DNA of 5,230 nucleotides, taken from assembly GCA_023423215.1 (NCBI GenBank), contig JAFAFZ010000202.1, positions 1 through 5,230 of the forward strand, in the 5' to 3' direction. This DNA comes from Actinomycetes bacterium (GTDB taxonomy: Bacteria; Actinomycetota; Acidimicrobiia; Acidimicrobiales; Microtrichaceae). Of this stretch, positions 1 through 5,230 are shown one piece after another. The notes below the pieces were generated by a model. That model saw only the letters and a program-made list of their open reading frames with translations, was not told the DNA's origin and did not search any database. Position numbers and translations under genes: made by a program. Positions within the stretch are counted from its first letter, which is position 1, and each line of letters starts with the position of its first letter.

Positions 1-866
1 TGGTCGACCGGGGTCGTGACGTGGCGTCGGGCGACGAGGAGCGATCCGGTCGTGACGATCAGGAACCAGAGCAGCGACAGCACCTTGTCCTCGGTTCGGA
101 CGGCGTCGGACGCCAGCTCCTGCGAGCCGCGCAGGTCGAGCACCCAGGACCCGAGCGAGACCGGCGACAGCGACGCGAGGTAGCGCACCGGGCTGCTCCC
201 CGCGTCGAAGGTCAGGTCGTTGGTGCCGACGACGAGGAACCCGACGCCCGTGAGGATCCAGGGAAAGACGGTCAGGGCGCCGCACGCCAGGAGCGCGACG
301 ACGATCGCGGGTCCGGGCCGCGACATGACGGCGCTGACCATCAGCGCCACGGCGGCCAGCTCGACGGTGACCATCAGGAGCACGACGTACGCGCCCAGCA
401 CCTGCGTCGCGCTCAGGCCACCGAGCAGGAACGGGATGACGACCACCGGCGCGGCGCACAACAGAGCGAGCAGCAGGTACGCCAGTGACGACACGAGCTT
501 TCCGACGAGGATCTGCGTCGGGGTCATGGCCGTCAGCTGGAGCGGCTGGAGCGTCTGGCTGTGCCGTTCTCCGGCGATCGACCCGCCGACCATGGCGGGG
601 ACGAGCACCAGCAAGGTGACCACGAGTGCGGCCACCACGGCGATGAACATGCCGGTCCCCACGCCACGCAGGTCGTCGACGCGCACCCCGCCCGGGTCAC
701 CGAGGGAGTCGGCGTACAGCGCGCCGGACGTGCTCCAGTTGAGCGTCGACGCGTAGATGAGCACCACGGCGATGCCGGGCAGGGCGACGACGAGCGGGAT
801 GCCCCAAGCCGCAGCCGGCGAGCGGAAGCGTCGCAGCAGCTCGAGCTTGATGAGCGGGTTCGACAT
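1..866 (-). CDS. ABC-2 type transporter permease (C-terminal end cut by window edge)
   Basis: Membrane subunit of an ABC-2 exporter, expected to pair with the ATPase encoded immediately upstream. The frame is open from the ATG at 864-866 to the left edge, giving 288 codons with no stop. I read about six hydrophobic spans, near residues 22-40, 71-95, 124-150, 158-181, 186-214 and 263-280. Between spans 2 and 3 lies GERHSQTLQPLQLTAMTPTQ (about residues 99-118) followed by ILVGKL, the cytoplasmic coupling-helix motif typical of ABC-2 permeases (usual form ER..GTLE.LL.TP......GK). Six spans and about 288 residues are near the usual family size, so probably only a short tail is missing. The start overlaps the ATPase stop by one base (TGATG) and has a GGGAGGA ribosome site 7 nt upstream. 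The substrate is not evident. Family assignment is firm; the transported molecule is unknown. Confidence 0.9.
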   Translation of the reverse strand, partial: MSNPLIKLELLRRFRSPAAAWGIPLVVALPGIAVVLIYASTLNWSTSGALYADSLGDPGGVRVDDLRGVGTGMFIAVVAALVVTLLVLVPAMVGGSIAGERHSQTLQPLQLTAMTPTQILVGKLVSSLAYLLLALLCAAPVVVIPFLLGGLSATQVLGAYVVLLMVTVELAAVALMVSAVMSRPGPAIVVALLACGALTVFPWILTGVGFLVVGTNDLTFDAGSSPVRYLASLSPVSLGSWVLDLRGSQELASDAVRTEDKVLSLLWFLIVTTGSLLVARRHVTTPVD

Positions 867-1747
867 CAGTTCGTCCTCCCGTCGGTCAGGCGGAGGAACC
901 GATCCTCGAGCCGGCTGCCCCGCTCGGTCACTCCCAGCACGGGGCGGCCGGCGGCGACGAGCGAGCGCACCAGCTCGGCCTGCTCCGCGTCCGAGGTCAC
1001 CCGGTGCTCCTCGGCCGGCTGGCCGAGGAACGACACGACCACGGTGCGAGCCGGGTCGCCGACGAGCGTCTCGAAGCCGACTACGACCCCTTGCTCCAGC
1101 ACGATCGCATGGGTGCACATCTCCTCGAGCTCGGCGAGGATGTGCGAGCTGATCAGCACGGTGACGCCGCGCTGGCGCAGCCGGGCGATGATGTCGCGCA
1201 GTTGGACCCGGGCACGGGGGTCGAGCCCGCTCGCCGGTTCGTCCAGGATCAGCAGGCGCGGATCGTGCACCAGACCTCGGGCGAGCGCGATGCGCTGCTT
1301 CATGCCACGCGACAGCGAGCTCAGGTCAGCGTCGCGCTTCCCGTCCAGGTCGACCAGGTCGAGCAGCGCGTCGACGACGGCGTCGCGGCCGTGGGCCGGG
1401 ATGCGGTAGGCCTCGGCGTAGAAGTGCAGGTACTCCTGCACCGTCAGGCCGGTGTAGGTGCCGAGGACGTCGGGCACGAAGCCGATGAGCGGTCGCACCC
1501 GCGCCACCTCCTCGATCGGCACGCCGAACACCTCGATCGACCCCGCGCTCGGCCGCAGCAGGGTGGCGACGATCGCCATCAGCGTCGACTTCCCTGCGCC
1601 GTTCGGGCCGATGAGCCCGCACACCGACGAGGGCGGCACCGACAGCGTCACCTCGCGCAACGCGTGGTGGGCGCCGTAGAGCTTCGAAACCCCCCGCAGC
1701 CGGATTGCGTCGGCCACCGGCGGCCCGACGGGCGGGGCCGGGTCCAT
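866..1747 (-). CDS. ABC-2 type transporter ATP-binding protein
   Basis: Cytoplasmic ATPase subunit that powers the neighbouring permease; 293 residues, normal for the family. Visible motifs: Walker A GPNGAGKST (residues 47-55), signature LSRGMKQR (about 144-151, a variant of LSGGQ), Walker B LLILDEP (165-171), D-loop SGLDP (173-177) and switch histidine H202 in ISSHIL. The Q-loop position reads GFVPD, with Asp93 in place of Gln. From memory this is not rare in NatA/CcmA-like exporters of this class. Residues from about 236 form the small C-terminal extension common in ABC-2 ATPases. The frame stays open upstream to 1954, but ATG 1747 is chosen because homology begins just after it, GGGAGGT lies 5 nt before it, and it overlaps the upstream stop as TGATG. 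The longer start would add 69 Arg/Gly-rich residues that lie over the upstream gene. Function is confident; substrate unknown. Confidence 0.95.
   Translation of the reverse strand: MDPAPPVGPPVADAIRLRGVSKLYGAHHALREVTLSVPPSSVCGLIGPNGAGKSTLMAIVATLLRPSAGSIEVFGVPIEEVARVRPLIGFVPDVLGTYTGLTVQEYLHFYAEAYRIPAHGRDAVVDALLDLVDLDGKRDADLSSLSRGMKQRIALARGLVHDPRLLILDEPASGLDPRARVQLRDIIARLRQRGVTVLISSHILAELEEMCTHAIVLEQGVVVGFETLVGDPARTVVVSFLGQPAEEHRVTSDAEQAELVRSLVAAGRPVLGVTERGSRLEDRFLRLTDGRTN
874..880 (-). promoter_or_regulatory. Ribosome binding site of the permease, with TGATG overlap
   Basis: On the minus strand GGGAGGA lies 7 nt before ATG 866, inside the last codons of the ATPase gene. The ATPase stop and permease start share one base (TGATG, 864-868), the arrangement of translational coupling. 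This fixes the permease start. Confidence 0.75.
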
Positions 1748-3867
1748 CACGCACCTCCCGCGCAGTCGAAGAGCAGCGCGGGCGGCGTGCGCAGCGGATG
1801 GCTCCCGATCCGCACGTACAGCGCCTGCCCGTCCGCGATGGCGGGCAGCTCCCAGTCCTGCACCTCGGCCTCCGTGCCGCCCTGGGTGCGCAGGCGAGGG
1901 TTGCGGTGGGGCCCACCGACCGGTTCGGCAGGGACCCAGGCCGCGCCATCCCACGTCGAGAGGTCCGACGCCATCGTGTGGACGGCGCAGGGGCCGGCCG
2001 GACGACCGCCGGGGGCCGTCATCCGCACGACGGCGCCGGCCTCCTCGGGCGCGATCAGCGGCATGGCGCCGTCCGGATCCACGGGTGGCACCTGCTGCAG
2101 CTGCTGCTGCTCGAGCTGCTCCGCCGACATCGAGCCCAGCTCGTCGATCCGCAGCGAGGCCGGTCCGCCGCCGCCGGCCGCGATCGGAGCGGCGACGCTA
2201 GCCACGACCGTCGCGATTCCGCGGAACGCAGGCGAGTCGATCGGCGCATCGACGGACCCGGTCACCACCACCAGTCCACGCGACGCCGGGAACGTCGGCG
2301 ACGGGAGCGGGGACCGCCCGAACGCCGGGATCCGGGCGAGCGAGTCCGGCCACGGGTACATCGACCCGGCCGCATCGACGCCGGAGGTCACCTCGAAGGG
2401 GATCGTTCGCTCCTCACCGGCCGCGAGGGGGTCGACGGAGACCGTGTGGCTGCTGCCGCTGACGGTCACGTCACGGAGCGCGGACTCGGACCGGTTCACG
2501 ATCGTCACGAGTGCCGTCCCATCCGTCGCCGCGGCCGCGGTCACGTCGAGGCGTGGCCACTCGTCGAACAGGACGTCCTCGAGCGACAGCGAGCCGAAGG
2601 CGTTCCGGGCCAGGTCGACGCGAGCCGTCCGCTGCATCCCGTCGCTGCTCAGGGACGGCTCGGGTTCGGCGTCGAGCACCGACGCTCCGGCCGACAGCAC
2701 GACCTCGGTCGAGGAGAGCAGCCCGCTGGCCACGGCGCCCTGGGCGGACGACGGCGAGACGACCACGTCCGCGATCGCGAACGCCTCGGCTCGGGTGAAG
2801 ATGCGGTGACCGACCGCGAGCAGTGCCACCGCCACCAGGACCGAGAGCCCGGGGGCTGCGACCCACAGCCAGCGTCGACGGGCATGCGAGCCGAGGATCG
2901 CGTAGAGCACGGGCCCTGCGAGCAGGGCGGTGCCGAAGACGGCGACGGCGACGACCCAGGTGGGGAGGAAGTCGATCCGGACCAGGCCGGGGATGGGCTC
3001 GCCGTACATGTCGGTGCTTGCGCTCCGACCCACCGACGCCCTCACCACCCCCGGTTCGACCACCTCGGACCAGCGTCCCGCTGCCGCTGCCCCGTCGGTG
3101 AAGCGCATCCATCCGGCGCCGACGGCGGTGCGCGACCCCGTCGCCGCGACGTCCAAGATCGGCAGCTCGGCGCGGGTCGGGCCGTCCACCGCCACGTCGC
3201 CGCCGTTCCAGACGAACGCCGCCAGCTGACGTCGTCGCCCCTCGGACAGCGCGTCCAGGTCCGCCTCTGCGACCACCAGTCCCGACAGCGTCGTGAGCGC
3301 CCCCGGCAGCTCCCACAGCTCGTCGTCCATCGGCACCAGCGTCGCCTGCTGGATGCCGGCCACCGTCGGGGTGGCCGGCGGCGCCGAATCGGCCAACGAG
3401 TCACCCACCCCGACCACGACGGCGTTCGGGTCGGCGTCGACCTCGACGGTGGCCGTTCCGACCAGGCGGCGCTCGGCGCTCACCTCGGCCGTGACCGAGT
3501 AGATCGGTTGCTGCAGGCTGAGCGGCACGAGGGCCGGCTCGCCCGCCGCGAGCTCGACGTCCAGCTCGACCGAGTCGCTGTCGCCGTCCACCGTGAGCAC
3601 GACGTCGCGGGACCGGGACGAGAGGAGGGTGATCCGGACGGGCACCTCGGTGCCCGCCGGCACCACGCCGCCGATGCCCGCCTCGATCTCGACGGCGACG
3701 TCGTCGCCCTGCGACGGCGCCGCCGCGACGGGCGGCACGACGAGCATCCCGGCCCCCAGGAGGACCCCGGCGGCTGCGACGCCGATCCACGCGACGGCCG
3801 TCGAGCGGCGAGGTCGCCGCGTGGTCACGAGCGGACGCGTGCGCGCCCGACGGTGCTTCCTGTGCAC
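1747..3867 (-). CDS. Large membrane-anchored exported protein, probable accessory subunit of the ABC-2 exporter
   Basis: 706 residues from a GTG start; no named gene recognised. A basic N-terminus precedes a hydrophobic span (about 24-46, ending VAAAP), a signal peptide or anchor. Residues 57-145 are beta-rich and Ig-like. Residues 147-300 look like a Rossmann/class I amidotransferase-like fold (strands NAVVVGVGD, LSGLVVAEADLDAL, FVWNGGDVAVDG), but without any cysteine. Two further spans at about 301-325 and 333-353 flank a short basic loop (SHARRRW), which predicts that loop is cytoplasmic and both large domains are outside. The rest (354-706) is extracytoplasmic, with a beta-rich part, a Gln-rich linker (583-592) and a terminal domain holding the only two cysteines, C627 and C702. 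Large exported proteins of similar layout occur beside ABC-2 genes in other bacteria, and GldG of gliding bacteria is a loose analogue; both comparisons are from memory. Coupling to the ATPase suggests a subunit of the same complex. The role is inferred. Confidence 0.85.
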   Translation of the reverse strand: MHRKHRRARTRPLVTTRRPRRSTAVAWIGVAAAGVLLGAGMLVVPPVAAAPSQGDDVAVEIEAGIGGVVPAGTEVPVRITLLSSRSRDVVLTVDGDSDSVELDVELAAGEPALVPLSLQQPIYSVTAEVSAERRLVGTATVEVDADPNAVVVGVGDSLADSAPPATPTVAGIQQATLVPMDDELWELPGALTTLSGLVVAEADLDALSEGRRRQLAAFVWNGGDVAVDGPTRAELPILDVAATGSRTAVGAGWMRFTDGAAAAGRWSEVVEPGVVRASVGRSASTDMYGEPIPGLVRIDFLPTWVVAVAVFGTALLAGPVLYAILGSHARRRWLWVAAPGLSVLVAVALLAVGHRIFTRAEAFAIADVVVSPSSAQGAVASGLLSSTEVVLSAGASVLDAEPEPSLSSDGMQRTARVDLARNAFGSLSLEDVLFDEWPRLDVTAAAATDGTALVTIVNRSESALRDVTVSGSSHTVSVDPLAAGEERTIPFEVTSGVDAAGSMYPWPDSLARIPAFGRSPLPSPTFPASRGLVVVTGSVDAPIDSPAFRGIATVVASVAAPIAAGGGGPASLRIDELGSMSAEQLEQQQLQQVPPVDPDGAMPLIAPEEAGAVVRMTAPGGRPAGPCAVHTMASDLSTWDGAAWVPAEPVGGPHRNPRLRTQGGTEAEVQDWELPAIADGQALYVRIGSHPLRTPPALLFDCAGGA
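1753..1759 (-). promoter_or_regulatory. Ribosome binding site of the ATPase, with TGATG overlap
   Basis: GGGAGGT on the minus strand lies 5 nt before ATG 1747, within the end of the 706-residue gene, whose TGA stop shares one base with this ATG (TGATG, 1745-1749). It decides the ATPase start against the longer open frame reaching 1954. Confidence 0.75.
2092..2121. repeat. CTG-rich trinucleotide tract encoding a Gln-rich linker
   Basis: Seven of the ten plus-strand triplets are CTG, with the others CAG or CTC. On the minus strand the tract encodes EQLEQQQLQQ (residues 583-592 of the exported protein), just before a Pro-containing stretch. It looks like a flexible linker between two extracytoplasmic domains. 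It might vary in copy number between strains. Confidence 0.6.
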
Positions 3868-3874
3868 GACGCGG

Positions 3875-3885
3875 CCCTTCCTTCC
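3875..3885 (-). promoter_or_regulatory. Ribosome binding site of the 706-residue exported protein
   Basis: The minus strand reads GGAAGGAAGGG, a purine-rich Shine-Dalgarno sequence ending 7 nt before the GTG at 3867. It supports the GTG start, which is followed by a conventional basic signal or anchor sequence. Confidence 0.7.
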
Positions 3886-3900
3886 GTCCGTCGGACCGGC

Positions 3901-3929
3901 AACCTAGCGCGGCTGCCCGAGCCGGTCGC
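3901..3929 (-). promoter_or_regulatory. Candidate promoter of the three-gene transporter unit
   Basis: On the minus strand TAGGTT (3901-3906) fits the actinobacterial -10 pattern TANNNT. It stands 17 nt from GCGACC (3924-3929), which keeps only the GAC core of a -35 box. A start near 3893-3895 would give a leader of about 27 nt carrying the ribosome site. Short motifs of this kind occur by chance, so this is a candidate only. Confidence 0.35.
3910..3924 (-). terminator. Small hairpin after the lipoprotein gene, doubtful terminator
   Basis: A perfect 5-bp stem CGGCT/AGCCG with a 5-nt loop starts 19 nt past the lipoprotein stop. No T-run follows, so intrinsic termination would be weak at best. 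It also lies in the spacer of the candidate promoter for the transporter unit. A second short palindrome, GCGTCGGACGC on the minus strand, sits just before it at 3928-3938. Confidence 0.2.
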
Positions 3930-3943
3930 GTCCGACGCTCAGC

Positions 3944-4948
3944 TCACTTGACGAGCTCGCGCCGGAACAGGTGCAGCGAGTCGTAGAGCGACGCGGGCGA
4001 GGTGGCGTCGTCGTAGATGCTGCCGCCGATGGACGCCGAGTCGTGCATGGCGGCGTTCATCCAGAAGATGTCCGAGTTCGACGTCGCCGGCGGCACCTGC
4101 CCGGCGTTCGGGCCCGAGGTGCAGGCGGTGGGCGTCGCCTCGCCGCCGATCGGGTGGACCGGCAGGTTCGGGTTGCCGGTCAGCGTGCGCAGGCGGACGA
4201 CGCTCTCGTAGACGTAGCGGTACGGGTCGTACCAGTGGGTGAAGCTGCAGAAGCGGTACGACCAGTACGCCATCGGCATCCAGGCGTCGAAGAACGGCGC
4301 GAGCTCGCGGTACGGGAAGTTCGGCCACCACGAGCGGTTCAGCTCCTCCCAGATCACCGGCGTGACCGGGATGGCGGCCATGGGCAGGTTCGGGAAGTAG
4401 CCCCGCAGGAACTGCGCCTCGGTGATCAGGTTCTGCGACCGTGCGGCGACGTCGGGGTTGGCGGTCGACTCGATGTCGAAGCCCAGGCCGTCGAAGCCGA
4501 ACTTCGCGATCGCGACCAGGCGGTCCAGGTCGTAGGCGACGTCGTTGAACTCGGGCAGGTACCAGCCCACGACGCGGATGCCGTGGGAGTGCGCACGGTT
4601 CAGGATGTTGCGCAGCAGGCCGGGGTCGAGCAGGACGTCCGGGTGCCGGAAGCTGGCGGTCTGGATGTAGAGCGTCTGCACGCCGTCGTCGGCCAGCCGG
4701 TCGACGTCGCGCACGCTGAACTTCTGGCGGTTCTTCGTGAACGTCGGCGACCAGTCGTAGACGTCCCACCAGACGCCGAGGCCCTTGAACGTCACCCCAC
4801 GTGCGGGGTCGGGGCTCGGCGCTGCGGGCGGCGGGGCCGGCTCGCACGCGGCGGCGAGCAGCGCCACCACGGCGGCCATCGCCAGCACGAACAGGCGGCG
4901 AGGGGATCGTGGACGGCCAGGAGGGGTCGGGTCGGTGCGCACGGTCAC
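3944..4948 (-). CDS. Predicted lipoprotein with glycoside-hydrolase-like TIM barrel
   Basis: 334 residues if begun at GTG 4948. A short basic N-terminus (RR at 17-18) and hydrophobic stretch end in LLAAAC, a lipobox-like site, so Cys35 is probably lipidated. A Pro/Ala-rich tether follows (36-50). The rest reads as eight barrel strands: GLGVWWDVYDW (56-66), VQTLYIQTA (90-98), IRVVGWYLPEF (124-134), FDGLGFDIES (152-161), PMAAIPVTP (189-197), AWMPMAYWSY (222-231), PVHPIGGEA (263-271) and SIGGSIYDD (306-314). Strand 4 resembles the GH18 motif DGxDxDxE but reads D153-G-L-G156-F-D158-I-E160, keeping the Asp-x-Glu pair and losing one acidic position. C234 and C276 could form a disulfide. Surface-acting glycan hydrolase or glycan binder is the best guess; the exact family is unknown. 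GTG codons at 4957 and 4942 are alternative starts, and none has a good ribosome site. The frame continues upstream to 5134, but that stretch does not look like protein. Confidence 0.82.
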   Translation of the reverse strand: MTVRTDPTPPGRPRSPRRLFVLAMAAVVALLAAACEPAPPPAAPSPDPARGVTFKGLGVWWDVYDWSPTFTKNRQKFSVRDVDRLADDGVQTLYIQTASFRHPDVLLDPGLLRNILNRAHSHGIRVVGWYLPEFNDVAYDLDRLVAIAKFGFDGLGFDIESTANPDVAARSQNLITEAQFLRGYFPNLPMAAIPVTPVIWEELNRSWWPNFPYRELAPFFDAWMPMAYWSYRFCSFTHWYDPYRYVYESVVRLRTLTGNPNLPVHPIGGEATPTACTSGPNAGQVPPATSNSDIFWMNAAMHDSASIGGSIYDDATSPASLYDSLHLFRRELVK

Positions 4949-4955
4949 CGTGACC
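4940..4955. repeat. Two overlapping 13-nt palindromes at the lipoprotein start
   Basis: Plus-strand CACGGTCACCGTG (4940-4952) and GGTCACCGTGACC (4943-4955) are each perfect 6-bp inverted repeats around one central base. They overlap by 10 nt and cover two of the three candidate GTG start codons. They may form an operator at the predicted transcription start, or may only reflect the repeated Val-Thr codons in this stretch. Confidence 0.4.
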
Positions 4956-4961
4956 ACCGTA
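4956..4961 (-). promoter_or_regulatory. Candidate -10 box of the lipoprotein gene, possibly leaderless
   Basis: TACGGT on the minus strand fits TANNNT and lies exactly 7 nt before the GTG at 4948. Transcription would then begin at or next to the start codon. That would explain the absence of a convincing ribosome site here, whereas all the other genes have one. No good -35 box is seen (GTGGTC at 17 nt). If GTG 4957 is the true start, this match is only coincidence. Confidence 0.3.
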
Positions 4962-4992
4962 TCGGGCGTCCCGGCCCCGACCACGCCCCCTG

Positions 4993-4998
4993 TAGGGT
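4993..4998 (+). promoter_or_regulatory. Candidate -10 box of the CMD-family gene
   Basis: TAGGGT (context TGTAGGGTGCC) fits the TANNNT pattern. A start near 5005 would leave a leader of about 47 nt before ATG 5052. No -35 element is visible 16-18 nt upstream. The box lies about 30 nt from the opposed lipoprotein candidate, so the two promoters would overlap back to back. Confidence 0.35.
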
Positions 4999-5019
4999 GC
5001 CGCTCGGGCGAGCCGCCGG

Positions 5020-5031
5020 GTCGCCGGCGAC
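5020..5031. promoter_or_regulatory. Perfect 12-bp palindrome in the leader of the CMD-family gene
   Basis: GTCGCCGGCGAC is fully self-complementary with no loop, so it suits a dimeric regulator better than an RNA hairpin. It lies between the candidate -10 box and the ribosome site, 20 nt before ATG 5052, where bound protein could block transcription. GC-rich palindromes are common by chance in such DNA, so operator function is a guess. Confidence 0.3.
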
Positions 5032-5037
5032 TGCAAC

Positions 5038-5043
5038 GGGGGA
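5038..5043 (+). promoter_or_regulatory. Ribosome binding site of the CMD-family gene
   Basis: GGGGGA lies 8 nt before ATG 5052 and abuts the other in-frame ATG at 5043, which favours the downstream start. It departs from the GGAGG form seen before the transporter genes, so it is of moderate strength. Confidence 0.5.
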
Positions 5044-5051
5044 TGCACCAG

Positions 5052-5230
5052 ATGGACGGATCGACTGCCACGCCGGGTGGGCCGAGCGAGGCCGAGGCAC
5101 GCGCCGCACGCAGGGCCCGTGGCATCGAGCGCATGGGCGAGGTCTACAACTTCCAGGTCGGTGACGGCCCGGGCGACTTCTACGGCTACACGCTCGAGCA
5201 CCTCTTCGGCGACATCTGGGAGCGGCCGGG
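5052..5230 (+). CDS. Carboxymuconolactone decarboxylase (CMD) family protein, N-terminal part only
   Basis: 59 full codons plus two bases (GG, necessarily Gly), open to the right edge. After about 18 polar residues the protein reads RRARGIERMGEVYNFQ (20-35), DGPGDFYGYTLEHLFG (38-53) and IWERPG (55-60). This matches, from memory, the N-terminal part of actinobacterial CMD-family proteins (R..G...M..VYG..., then ...HLFG.IW.RPGL). Classical members decarboxylate gamma-carboxymuconolactone in the beta-ketoadipate pathway of aromatic breakdown; related members are AhpD-like peroxidase partners. The catalytic region lies beyond the window, so the reaction cannot be assigned. ATG 5052 is preferred over the in-frame ATG 5043 because GGGGGA at 5038-5043 is 8 nt from 5052 but abuts 5043. 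The gene diverges from the lipoprotein gene. Confidence 0.8.
   Translation, partial: MDGSTATPGGPSEAEARAARRARGIERMGEVYNFQVGDGPGDFYGYTLEHLFGDIWERP

Noticed and set aside
21..756. Plus-strand open frames opposite the permease
   Set aside because: The minus strand holds an uninterrupted frame with membrane spans and the ABC-2 coupling motif; the plus-strand products are charged low-complexity text.
1748..1954. 69-residue N-terminal extension of the ATPase
   Set aside because: It lies over the end of the exported-protein gene, has no family counterpart, and the ATG at 1747 has a proper ribosome site and stop overlap.
1004..2809. 601-codon plus-strand open frame crossing two minus-strand genes
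   Set aside because: It spans the boundary of two well-supported opposite-strand genes and shows no recognisable domain. Long stop-free frames are expected at this GC content.
1705..3951. 748-codon plus-strand open frame opposite the exported protein gene
   Set aside because: Its translation is Arg/Gly/Asp/His-rich low-complexity text typical of the antisense of GC-rich genes. The minus-strand reading has a signal sequence, membrane spans, ribosome sites and coupled neighbours.
4958..5134. N-terminal extension of the lipoprotein up to 5134
   Set aside because: It would place about 60 unlikely residues before the signal sequence and overlap the divergent CMD gene.
3971..5164. 397-codon plus-strand open frame opposite the lipoprotein gene
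   Set aside because: The translation is repetitive Val/Arg/Asp-rich text with no domain, and its end overlaps the CMD start in another frame.
3939..5201. 420-codon minus-strand frame overlapping the lipoprotein gene in another frame
   Set aside because: The translation is Arg/Pro/Ala-rich with no ordered motifs. The 3944 frame carries the lipobox and barrel strands.
1..5230. Search for CRISPR arrays, tRNA or rRNA genes, insertion-sequence ends and attachment sites
   Set aside because: No spaced direct repeats, no tRNA-like cloverleaf, no long terminal inverted repeats and no recombinase or transposase motifs were seen by eye.

Overview
The window is very GC-rich DNA with strong third-position G/C bias and frequent GTG starts. 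It has the look of a high-GC actinobacterium. An Acidimicrobiia-type lineage would fit the lipoprotein style and the gene families, but that is an inference from composition and protein flavour, not from a marker gene. Coding density is close to 100%. The only gaps are 76 nt (3868-3943) and about 103 nt (4949-5051), and no stretch over 300 nt lacks a gene. I saw no tRNA, rRNA, CRISPR array, insertion sequence or phage gene.

Layout: four genes run leftward on the minus strand and one gene starts rightward at the right edge. Reading leftward from about 4950, the first is a predicted lipoprotein with a (beta/alpha)8-barrel domain resembling a glycoside hydrolase (3944-4948). After a 76-nt gap comes a tight three-gene unit: a 706-residue membrane-anchored exported protein (1747-3867), an ABC-2-type ATPase (866-1747) and an ABC-2-type permease (866 to beyond the left edge). 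Both junctions inside the unit are one-base TGATG stop/start overlaps, each preceded by a good Shine-Dalgarno sequence, so the three proteins are probably made together as one export or envelope complex. To the right, divergently transcribed, is the start of a carboxymuconolactone-decarboxylase (CMD) family gene (5052 to beyond the right edge).

How the genes may work together: the ATPase and permease form the core of an ABC-2 transporter. The 706-residue protein has two large domains predicted outside the membrane and three membrane spans, and looks like a dedicated accessory subunit. The barrel lipoprotein is co-oriented and also predicted outside the membrane, so a shared role at the cell envelope is possible, but it is separated by a candidate promoter and may be independent. 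The substrate cannot be read from the sequence. The CMD-family gene is probably unrelated metabolism. The most noteworthy items are the coupled three-gene unit, the cysteine-free amidotransferase-like domain, the altered GH18-like motif in the lipoprotein, and palindromes in the divergent intergenic region. I found no clear evidence of a wholly new system.
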